Shown here: positions 49,701 through 62,000 of the stretch, one piece after another
How the letters are laid out: each line of letters opens with the position of its first letter
Position numbering within the stretch: the first letter of the stretch is position 1
Source: Parapristionchus giblindavisi
Lineage: Eukaryota > Nematoda > Chromadorea > Rhabditida > Diplogasteridae
DNA length: 64,000 nucleotides
Assembly: GCA_943737045.1 (NCBI GenBank)
Contig: CALSFV010000046.1
Location: forward strand, 186,001-250,000
Reading direction: 5' to 3'
Program-made: the position numbers and the translations under genes
The notes under the pieces: model-generated
Seen by the model: only the letters and a program-made list of their open reading frames with translations
The model's database searches: none
Told to the model about the DNA's origin: nothing

Positions 49701-52700
49701 AAGTGATCGTATTCAGATTTTTTTTTGCTCTTTCACATGGTATACGACACGATAGGTATCGTTGCCATTTTCACATTTCACAAGTAATTTTTATCATATA
49801 AGAGTAAAAGCTACTTTTGTACTTCGGCCATTGTGTCGACCGTAAAATAATACGGTTCGACATGAGCTGAAGAGTGTACGATTCAGAATTTTTTTCTCTT
49901 TCACATGGTATCTGACACGATTAGTATCGTTGATAATTTGACTTGTCATGAATTGTTTTGTAGCGAAAATGCAAAGAGTACTGGAAGATAATTTAGCATT
50001 TTGGCATATGTGACCGATTTCAGGAATGGAAAAGTGTATCGTATTCAGATTTTTTTGCTCTTTCACATGGTATACGACACGATAGGTATCGTTGCCATTT
50101 TCACATTTCACAAGTAATTTTTATCATATAAGAGTAAAAGCTACTTTTGTACTTCGGCCATTGTGTCGACCGTAAAATAATACGGTTCGACATGAGCTGA
50201 AGAGTGTACGATTCAGAATTTTTTTCTCTTTCACATGGTATATGACACGATTAGTATCGTTGACAATTTGACTTGTCATGAATTGTTTTGTAGCGAAAAT
50301 GCAAAGAGTACTGGAAGATAATTTAGCATTTTGGCCTATGTGACCGCTTTTCAGGAATGGAAAAGTGTATCGTATTCAGATTTTTTTGCTCTTTCACATG
50401 GTATACGACACGATAGGTATCGTTGCCATTTTCACATTTCACAAGTAATTTTTATCATATAAGAGTAAAAGCTACTTTTGTACTTCGGCCATTGTGTCGA
50501 CCGTAAAATAATACGGTTCGACATGAGCTGAAGAGTGTACGATTCAGAATTTTTTTCTCTTTCACATGGTATATGACACGATTAGTATCGTTGACAATTT
50601 GACTTGTCATGAATTGTTTTGTAGCGAAAATGCAAAGAGTACTGGAAGATAATTTAGCATTTTGGCCTATGTGACCGCTTTTCAGGAATGGAAAAGTGTA
50701 TCGTATTCAGATTTTTTTGTTCTTTCACATGGTATACGACACGATAGGTATCGTTGCCATTTTCACATTTCACAAGTAATTTTTATCATATAAGAGTAAA
50801 AGCTACTTTTGTACTTCGGCCATTGTGTCGACCGTAAAATAATACGGTTCGACATGAGCTGAAGAGTGTACGATTCAGAATTTGTTTCTCTTCCACATGG
50901 TATATGACACGATTAGTATCGTTGATAATTTGACTTGTCATGAATTGTTTTGTAGCGAAAATGCAAAGAGTACTGGAAGATAATTTAGCATTTTGGCCTA
51001 TGTGACCGCTTTTCAGGAATGGAAAAGTGTATCGTATTCAGATTTTTTTGCTCTTTCACATGGTATACGACACGATAGGTATCGTTGCCATTTTCACATT
51101 TCACAAGTAATTTTTATCATATAAGAGTAAAAGCTACTTTTGTACTTCGGCCATTGTGTCGACCGTAAAATAATACGGTTCGACATGAGCTGAAGAGTGT
51201 ACGATTCAGAATTTTTTTCTCTTTCACAAGGTATATGACACGATTAGTATCGTTGATAATTTGACTTGTCATGAATTGTTTTGAAGCGAAAATGCAAAGA
51301 GTACTGGAAGATAATTTAGCATTTTGGCATATGTGACCGATTTCAGGAATGGAAAAGTGTATCGTATTCAGATTTTTTTGCTCTTTCACATGGTATACGA
51401 CACGATAGGTATCGTTGCCATTTTCACATTTCACAAGTAATTTTTATCATATAAGAGTAAAAGCTACTTTTGTACTTCGGCCATTGTGTCGACCGTAAAA
51501 TAATACGGTTCGACATGAGCTGAAGAGTGTACGATTCAGAATTTTTTTCTCTTTCACATGGTATATGACACGATTAGTATCGTTGACAATTTGACTTGTC
51601 ATGAATTGTTTTGTAGCGAAAATGCAAAGAGTACTGGAAGATAATTTAGCATTTTGGCCTATGTGACCGCTTTTCAGGAATGGAAAAGTGTATCGTATTC
51701 AGATTTTTTTGCTCTTTCACATGGTATACGACACGATAGGTATCGTTGCCATTTTCACATTTCACAAGTAATTTTTATCATATAAGAGTAAAAGCTACTT
51801 TTGTACTTCGGCCATTGTGTCGACCGTAAAATAATACGGTTCGACATGAGCTGAAGAGTGTACGATTCAGAATTTTTTTCTCTTTCACATGGTATATGAC
51901 ACGATTAGTATCGTTGACAATTTGACTTGTCATGAATTGTTTTGTAGCGAAAATGCAAAGAGTACTGGAAGATAATTTAGCATTTTGGCCTATGTGACCG
52001 CTTTTCAGGAATGGAAAAGTGTATCGTATTCAGATTTTTTTGTTCTTTCACATGGTATACGACACGATAGGTATCGTTGCCATTTTCACATTTCACAAGT
52101 AATTTTTATCATATAAGAGTAAAAGCTACTTTTGTACTTCGGCCATTGTGTCGACCGTAAAATAATACGGTTCGACATGAGCTGAAGAGTGTACGATTCA
52201 GAATTTTTTTCTCTTTCACAAGGTATATGACACGATTAGTATCGTTGATAATTTGACTTGTCATGAATTGTTTTGTAGCGAAAATGCAAAGAGTACTGGA
52301 AGATAATTTAGCATTTTGGCCTATGTGACCGCTTTTCAGGAATGGAAAAGTGTATCGTATTCAGATTTTTTTGCTCTTTCACATGGTATACGACACGATA
52401 GGTATCGTTGCCATTTTCACATTTCACAAGTAATTTTTATCATATAAGAGTAAAAGCTACTTTTGTACTTCGGCCATTGTGTCGACCGTAAAATAATACG
52501 GTTCGACATGAGCTGAAGAGTGTACGATTCAGAATTTTTTTCTCTTTCAAAAGGTATATGACACGATTAGTATCGTTGATAATTTGACTTGTCATGAATT
52601 GTTTTGTAGCGAAAATGCAAAGAGTACTGGAAGATAATTTAGCATTTTGGCCTATGTGACCGCTTTTCAGGAATGGAAAAGTGTATCGTATTCAGATTTT

Positions 52701-53149
52701 TTTGCTCTTTCACATGGTATACGACACGATAGGTATCGTTGCCATTTTCACATTTCACAAGTAATTTTTATCATATAAGAGTAAAAGCTACTTTTGTACT
52801 TCGGCCATTGTGTCGACCGTAAAATAATACGGATCGACATGAGCTGAAGAGTGTACGATTCAGAATTTTTTTCTCTTTCACATGGTATATGACACGATTA
52901 GTATCGTTGATAATTTGACTTGTCATGAATTGTTTTGTAGCGAAAATGCAAAGAGTACTGGAAGATAATTTAGCATTTTGGCCTATGTGACCGCTTTTCA
53001 GGAATGGAAAAGTGTATCGTATTCAGATTTTTTTGCTCTTTCACATGGTATACGACACGATAGGTATCGTTGCCATTTTCACATTTCACAAGTAATTTTT
53101 ATCATATAAGAGTAAAAGCTACTTTTGTACTTCGGCCATTGTGTCGACC

Positions 53150-55790
53150 GTAAAATAATACGGATCGACATGAGCTGAAGAGTGTACGATTCAGAATTTT
53201 TTTTCTCTTTCACATGGTATATGACACGATTAGTATCGTTGATAATTTGACTTGTCATGAATTGTTTTGTAGCGAAAATGCAAAGAGTACTGGAAGATAA
53301 TTTAGCATTTTGGCCTATGTGACCTCTTTTCAGGAATGGAAAAGTGATCGTATTCAGATTTTTTTTGCTCTTTCACATGGTATGCGACACGATAGGTATC
53401 GTTGCCATTTTCACATTTCACAAGTAATTTTTATCATATAAGAGTAAAAGCTACTTTTGTACTTCGGCCATTGTGTCGACCGTAAAATAATACGGATCGA
53501 CATGAGCTGAAGAGTGTACGATTCAGAATTTTTTTCTCTTTCACATGGTATATGACACGATTAGTATCGTTGATAATTTGACTTGTCATGAATTGTTTTG
53601 AAGCGAAAATGCAAAGAGTACTGGAAGATAATTTAGCATTTTGGCCTATGTGACCTATTTTCAGGAATGGAAAAGTGATCGTATTCAGATTTTTTTGCTC
53701 TTTCACATGGTATGCGACACGATAGGTATCGTTGCCATTTTCACATTTCACAAGTAATTTTTATCATATAAGAGTAAAAGCTACTTTTGTACTTCGGCCA
53801 TTGTGTCGACCGTAAAATAATACGGTTCGACATGAGCTGAAGAGTGTACGATTCAGAATTTTTTTCTCTTTCACATGGTATATGACACGATTAGTATCGT
53901 TGACAATTTGACTTGTCATGAATTGTTTTGTAGCGAAAATGCAAAGAGTACTGGAAGATAATTTAGCATTTTGGCCTATGTGACCTCTTTTCAGGAATGG
54001 AAAAGTGTATCGTATTCAGATTTTTTTGCTCTTTCACATGGTATACGACACGATAGGTATCGTTGCCATTTTCACATTTCACAAGTAATTTTTATCATAT
54101 AAGAGTAAAAGCTACTTTTGTACTTCGGCCATTGTGTCGACCGTAAAATAATACGGATCGACATGAGCTGAAGAGTGTACGATTCAGAATTTTTTTCTCT
54201 TTCACATGGTATATGACACGATTAGTATCGTTGATAATTTGACTTGTCATGAATTGTTTTGTAGCGAAAATGCAAAGAGTACTGGAAGATAATTTAGCAT
54301 TTTGGCCTATGTGACCGCTTTTCAGGAATGGAAAAGTGTATCGTATTCAGATTTTTTTGCTCTTTCACATGGTATACGACACGATAGGTATCGTTGCCAT
54401 TTTCACATTTCACAAGTAATTTTTATCATATAAGAGTAAAAGCTACTTTTGTACTTCGGCCATTGTGTCGACCGTAAAATAATACGGATCGACATGAGCT
54501 GAAGAGTGTACGATTCAGAATTTTTTTTCTCTTTCACATGGTATATGACACGATTAGTATCGTTGATAATTTGACTTGTCATGAATTGTTTTGTAGCGAA
54601 AATGCAAAGAGTACTGGAAGATAATTTAGCATTTTGGCCTATGTGACCTCTTTTCAGGAATGGAAAAGTGATCGTATTCAGATTTTTTTTGCTCTTTCAC
54701 ATGGTATGCGACACGATAGGTATCGTTGCCATTTTCACATTTCACAAGTAATTTTTATCATATAAGAGTAAAAGCTACTTTTGTACTTCGGCCATTGTGT
54801 CGACCGTAAAATAATACGGATCGACATGAGCTGAAGAGTGTACGATTCAGAATTTTTTTCTCTTTCACATGGTATATGACACGATTAGTATCGTTGATAA
54901 TTTGACTTGTCATGAATTGTTTTGAAGCGAAAATGCAAAGAGTACTGGAAGATAATTTAGCATTTTGGCCTATGTGACCTATTTTCAGGAATGGAAAAGT
55001 GATCGTATTCAGATTTTTTTGCTCTTTCACATGGTATGCGACACGATAGGTATCGTTGCCATTTTCACATTTCACAAGTAATTTTTATCATATAAGAGTA
55101 AAAGCTACTTTTGTACTTCGGCCATTGTGTCGACCGTAAAATAATACGGTTCGACATGAGCTGAAGAGTGTACGATTCAGAATTTTTTTCTCTTTCACAT
55201 GGTATATGACACGATTAGTATCGTTGACAATTTGACTTGTCATGAATTGTTTTGTAGCGAAAATGCAAAGAGTACTGGAAGATAATTTAGCATTTTGGCC
55301 TATGTGACCTCTTTTCAGGAATGGAAAAGTGTATCGTATTCAGATTTTTTTGCTCTTTCACATGGTATACGACACGATAGGTATCGTTGCCATTTTCACA
55401 TTTCACAAGTAATTTTTATCATATAAGAGTAAAAGCTACTTTTGTACTTCGGCCATTGTGTCGACCGTAAAATAATACGGTTCGACATGAGCTGAAGAGT
55501 GTACGATTCAGAATTTTTTTCTCTTTCACATGGTATATGACACGATTAGTATCGTTGACAATTTGACTTGTCATGAATTGTTTTGTAGCGAAAATGCAAA
55601 GAGTACTGGAAGATAATTTAGCATTTTGGCCTATGTGACCTCTTTTCAGGAATGGAAAAGTGTATCGTATTCAGATTTTTTTTGCTCTTTCACATGGTAT
55701 ACGACACGATAGGTATCGTTGCCATTTTCACATTTCACAAGTAATTTTTATCATATAAGAGTAAAAGCTACTTTTGTACTTCGGCCATTG
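53150..55790. repeat. Tandem duplication of a four-monomer block (1324 bp)
   Basis: Two successive blocks share CGGATCGAC, an eight-T run (GAATTTTTTTTCTC at about 53193 and 54519), GGTATGCGACACG and GACCTATTTTCAGG. Equivalent points are 1324 bp apart (for example 53434 and 54758). The only CGGTTCGAC monomer within the block (53821) has its partner at 55147. Confidence 0.75.
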
Positions 55791-56035
55791 TGTCGACCGT
55801 AAAATAATACGGTTCGACATGAGCTGAAGAGTGTACGATTCAGAATTTTTTCTCTTTCACATGGTATGCGACACGATAGGTATCGTTGCCATTTTCACAT
55901 TTCACAAGTAATTTTTATCATATAAGAGTAAAAGCTACTTTTGTACTTCGGCCATTGTGTCGACCGTAAAATAATACGGTTCGACATGAGCTGAAGAGTG
56001 TACGATTCAGAATTTTTTTCTCTTTCACATGGTAT
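55685..56035. repeat. Hybrid half-monomer: 1.5-unit repeat from half-site exchange
   Basis: The box CTCTTTCACATGG appears at 55685 (half A), 55852 and 56020, spacing 167 and 168 bp. The middle one starts as half B (GATTCAGAATTTTTTCTC) but continues as half A (GGTATGCGACACGATAGG). A half-length deletion or unequal exchange between the two halves of a monomer, at the shared box, explains it. The array is shifted by half a unit in length after this point. Confidence 0.85.
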
Positions 56036-59000
56036 ATGACACGATTAGTATCGTTGATAATTTGACTTGTCATGAATTGTTTTGTAGCGAAAATGCAAAG
56101 AGTACTGGAAGATAATTTAGCATTTTGGCATATGTGACCGCTTTTCAGGAATAGAAAAGTGTATCGTATTCAGATTTTTTTGCTCTTTCACATGGTATAC
56201 GACACGATAGGTATCGTTGCCATTTTCACATTTCACAAGTAATTTTTATCATATAAGAGTAAAAGCTACTTTTGTACTTCGGCCATTGTGTCGACCGTAA
56301 AATAATACGGTTCGACATGAGCTGAAGAGTGTACGATTCAGAATTTTTTTCTCTTTCACATGGTATATGACACGATTAGTATCGTTGACAATTTGACTTG
56401 TCATGAATTGTTTTGTAGCGAAAATGCAAAGAGTACTGGAAGATAATTTAGCATTTTGGCCTATGTGACCTCTTTTCAGGAATGGAAAAGTGATCGTATT
56501 CAGATTTTTTTTGCTCTTTCACATGGTATACGACACGATAGGTATCGTTGCCATTTTCACATTTCACAAGTAATTTTTATCATATAAGAGTAAAAGCTAC
56601 TTTTGTACTTCGGCCATTGTGTCGACCGTAAAATAATACGGTTCGACATGAGCTGAAGAGTGTACGATTCAGAATTTTGTTCTCTTTCACATGGTATCTG
56701 ACACGATTAGTATCGTTGATAATTTGACTTGTCATGAATTGTTTTGTAGCGAAAATGCAAAGAGTACTGGAAGATAATTTAGCATTTTGGCATATGTGAC
56801 CTCTTTTCAGGAATGGAAAAGTGTATCGTATTCAGATTTTTTTGCTCTTTCACATGGTATACGACACGATAGGTATCGTTGCCATTTTCACATTTCACAA
56901 GTAATTTTTATCATATAAGAGTAAAAGCTACTTTTGTACTTCGGCCATTGTGTCGACCGTAAAATAATACGGTTCGACATGAGCTGAAGAGTGTACGATT
57001 CAGAATTTTTTTCTCTTTCACATGGTATATGACACGATTAGTATCGTTGATAATTTGACTTGTCATGAATTGTTTTGAAGCGAAAATGCAAAGAGTACTG
57101 GAAGATAATTTAGCATTTTGGCCTATGTGACCTCTTTTCAGGAATGGAAAAGTGATCGTATTCAGATTTTTTTGCTCTTTCACATGGTATACGACACGAT
57201 AGGTATCGTTGCCATTTTCACATTTCACAAGTAATTTTTATCATATAAGAGTAAAAGCTACTTTTGTACTTCGGCCATTGTGTCGACCGTAAAATAATAC
57301 GGTTCGACATGAGCTGAAGAGTGTACGATTCAGAATTTTTTTCTCTTTCACATGGTATATGACACGATTAGTATCGTTGACAATTTGACTTGTCATGAAT
57401 TGTTTTGAAGCGAAAATGCAAAGAGTACTGGAAGATAATTTAGCATTTTGGCCTATGTGACCTCTTTTCAGGAATGGAAAAGTGATCGTATTCAGATTTT
57501 TTTTGCTCTTTCACATGGTATACGACACGATAGGTATCGTTGCCATTTTCACATTTCACAAGTAATTTTTATCATATAAGAGTAAAAGCTACTTTTGTAC
57601 TTCGGCCATTGTGTCGACCGTAAAATAATACGGTTCGACATGAGCTGAAGAGTGTACGATTCAGAATTTTGTTCTCTTTCACATGGTATCTGACACGATT
57701 AGTATCGTTGATAATTTGACTTGTCATGAATTGTTTTGAAGCGAAAATGCAAAGAGTACTGGAAGATAATTTAGCATTTTGGCCTATGTGACCTCTTTTC
57801 AGGAATGGAAAAGTGATCGTATTCAGATTTTTTTGCTCTTTCACATGGTATACGACACGATAGGTATCGTTGCCATTTTCACATTTCACAAGTAATTTTT
57901 ATCATATAAGAGTAAAAGCTACTTTTGTACTTCGGCCATTGTGTCGACCGTAAAATAATACGGTTCGACATGAGCTGAAGAGTGTACGATTCAGAATTTT
58001 TTTCTCTTTCACATGGTATATGACACGATTAGTATCGTTGATAATTTGACTTGTCATGAATTGTTTTGAAGCGAAAATGCAAAGAGTACTGGAAGATAAT
58101 TTAGCATTTTGGCCTATGTGACCTCTTTTCAGGAATGGAAAAGTGATCGTATTCAGATTTTTTTGCTCTTTCACATGGTATACGACACGATAGGTATCGT
58201 TGCCATTTTCACATTTCACAAGTAATTTTTATCATATAAGAGTAAAAGCTACTTTTGTACTTCGGCCATTGTGTCGACCGTAAAATAATACGGTTCGACA
58301 TGAGCTGAAGAGTGTACGATTCAGAATTTTTTTCTCTTTCACATGGTATATGACACGATTAGTATCGTTGACAATTTGACTTGTCATGAATTGTTTTGAA
58401 GCGAAAATGCAAAGAGTACTGGAAGATAATTTAGCATTTTGGCCTATGTGACCTCTTTCCAGGAATGGAAAAGTGATCGTATTCAGATTTTTTTTGCTCT
58501 TTCACATGGTATACGACACGATAGGTATCGTTGCCATTTTCACATTTCACAAGTAATTTTTATCATATAAGAGTAAAAGCTACTTTTGTACTTCGGCCAT
58601 TGTGTCGACCGTAAAATAATACGGTTCGACATGAGCTGAAGAGTGTACGATTCAGAATTTTGTTCTCTTTCACATGGTATCTGACACGATTAGTATCGTT
58701 GATAATTTGACTTGTCATGAATTGTTTTGAAGCGAAAATGCAAAGAGTACTGGAAGATAATTTAGCATTTTGGCCTATGTGACCTCTTTTCAGGAATGGA
58801 AAAGTGATCGTATTCAGATTTTTTTTGCTCTTTCACATGGTATACGACACGATAGGTATCGTTGCCATTTTCACATTTCACAAGTAATTTTTATCATATA
58901 AGAGTAAAAGCTACTTTTGTACTTCGGCCATTGTGTCGACCGTAAAATAATACGGTTCGACATGAGCTGAAGAGTGTACGATTCAGAATTTTGTTCTCTT

Positions 59001-62000
59001 TCACATGGTATCTGACACGATTAGTATCGTTGATAATTTGACTTGTCATGAATTGTTTTGAAGCGAAAATGCAAAGAGTACTGGAAGATAATTTAGCATT
59101 TTGGCCTATGTGACCTCTTTTCAGGAATGGAAAAGTGATCGTATTCAGATTTTTTTGCTCTTTCACATGGTATACGACACGATAGGTATCGTTGCCATTT
59201 TCACATTTCACAAGTAATTTTTATCATATAAGAGTAAAAGCTACTTTTGTACTTCGGCCATTGTGTCGACCGTAAAATAATACGGTTCGACATGAGCTGA
59301 AGAGTGTACGATTCAGAATTTTTTTCTCTTTCACATGGTATATGACACGATTAGTATCGTTGATAATTTGACTTGTCATGAATTGTTTTGAAGCGAAAAT
59401 GCAAAGAGTACTGGAAGATAATTTAGCATTTTGGCCTATGTGACCTCTTTTCAGGAATGGAAAAGTGATCGTATTCAGATTTTTTTTGCTCTTTCACATG
59501 GTATACGACACGATAGGTATCGTTGCCATTTTCACATTTCACAAGTAATTTTTATCATATAAGAGTAAAAGCTACTTTTGTACTTCGGCCATTGTGTCGA
59601 CCGTAAAATAATACGGTTCGACATGAGCTGAAGAGTGTACGATTCAGAATTTTGTTCTCTTTCACATGGTATCTGACACGATTAGTATCGTTGATAATTT
59701 GACTTGTCATGAATTGTTTTGTAGCGAAAATGCAAAGAGTACTGGAAGATAATTTAGCATTTTGGCATATGTGACCTCTTTTCAGGAATGGAAAAGTGTA
59801 TCGTATTCAGATTTTTTTGCTCTTTCACATGGTATACGACACGATAGGTATCGTTGCCATTTTCACATTTCACAAGTAATTTTTATCATATAAGAGTAAA
59901 AGCTACTTTTGTACTTCGGCCATTGTGTCGACCGTAAAATAATACGGTTCGACATGAGCTGAAGAGTGTACGATTCAGAATTTTTTTCTCTTTCACATGG
60001 TATATGACACGATTAGTATCGTTGATAATTTGACTTGTCATGAATTGTTTTGAAGCGAAAATGCAAAGAGTACTGGAAGATAATTTAGCATTTTGGCCTA
60101 TGTGACCTCTTTTCAGGAATGGAAAAGTGATCGTATTCAGATTTTTTTGCTCTTTCACATGGTATACGACACGATAGGTATCGTTGCCATTTTCACATTT
60201 CACAAGTAATTTTTATCATATAAGAGTAAAAGCTACTTTTGTACTTCGGCCATTGTGTCGACCGTAAAATAATACGGTTCGACATGAGCTGAAGAGTGTA
60301 CGATTCAGAATTTTTTTCTCTTTCACATGGTATCTGACACGATTAGTTTCGTTGATAATTTGACTTGTCATGAATTGTTTTGTAGCGAAAATGCAAAGAG
60401 TACTGGAAGATAATTTAGCATTTTGGCATATGTGACCGATTTCAGGAATGGAAAAGTGTATCGTATTCAGATTTTTTTGCTCTTTCACATGGTATACGAC
60501 ACGATAGGTATCGTTGCCATTTTCACATTTCACAAGTAATTTTTGTCATATAAGAGTAAAAGCTACTTTTGTACTTCGGCCATTGTGTCGACCGTAAAAT
60601 AATACGGTTCGACATGAGCTGAAGAGTGTACGATTCAGAATTATTTTCTCTTTCACATGGTATATGACACGATTAGTATCGTTGACAATTTGACTTGTCA
60701 TGAATTGTTTTGTAGCGAAAATGCAAAGAGTACTGGAAGATAATTTAGCATTTTGGCCTATGTGACCGCTTTTCAGGAATGGAAAAGTGTATCGTATTCA
60801 GATTTTTTTGCTCTTTCACATGGTATACGACACGATAGGTATCGTTGCCATTTTCACATTTCACAAGTAATTTTTATCATATAAGAGTAAAAGCTACTTT
60901 TGTACTTCGGCCATTGTGTCGACCGTAAAATAATACGGTTCGACATGTGCTGAAGAGTGTACGATTTAGAATTTTTTTCTCTTTCACATGGTATATGACA
61001 CGATTAGTATCGTTGACAATTTGACTTGTCATGAATTGTTTTGTAGCGAAAATGCAAAGAGTACTGGAAGATAATTTAGCATTTTGGCCTATGTGACCGC
61101 TTTTCAGGAATGGAAAAGTGTATCGTATTCAGATTTTTTTGCTCTTTCACATGGTATACGACACGATAGGTATCGTTGCCATTTTCACATTTCACAAGTA
61201 ATTTTTATCATATAAGAGTAAAGGCTACTTTTGTACTTCGGCCATTGTGTCGACCGTAAAATAATACGGTTCGACATGAGCTGAAGAGTGTACGATTCAG
61301 AATTTTTTTCTCTTTCACATGGTATATGACACGATTAGTATCGTTGATAATTTGACTTGTCATGAATTGTTTTGAAGCGAAAATGCAAAGAGTACTGGAA
61401 GATAATTTAGCATTTTGGCCTATGTGACCTCTTTTCAGGAATGGAAAAGTGATCGTATTCAGATTTTTTTTGCTCTTTCACATGGTATACGACACGATAG
61501 GTATCGTTGCCATTTTCACATTTCACAAGTAATTTTTATCATATAAAAGTAAAAGCTACTTTTGTACTTCGGCCATTGTGTCGACCGTAAAATAATACGG
61601 TTCGACATGAGCTGAAGAGTGTACGATTCAGAATTTTTTTCTCTTTCACATGGTATATGACACGATTAGTATCGTTGATAATTTGACTTGTCATGAATTG
61701 TTTTGAAGCGAAAATGCAAAGAGTACTGGAAGATAATTTAGCATTTTGGCCTATGTGACCTCTTTTCAGGAATGGAAAAGTGATCGTATTCAGATTTTTT
61801 TTGCTCTTTCACATGGTATACGACACGATAGGTATCGTTGCCATTTTCACATTTCACAAGTAATTTTTATCATATAAGAGTAAAAGCTACTTTTGTACTT
61901 CGGCCATTGTGTCGACCGTAAAATAATACGGTTCGACATGAGCTGAAGAGTGTACGATTCAGAATTTTGTTCTCTTTCACATGGTATCTGACACGATTAG

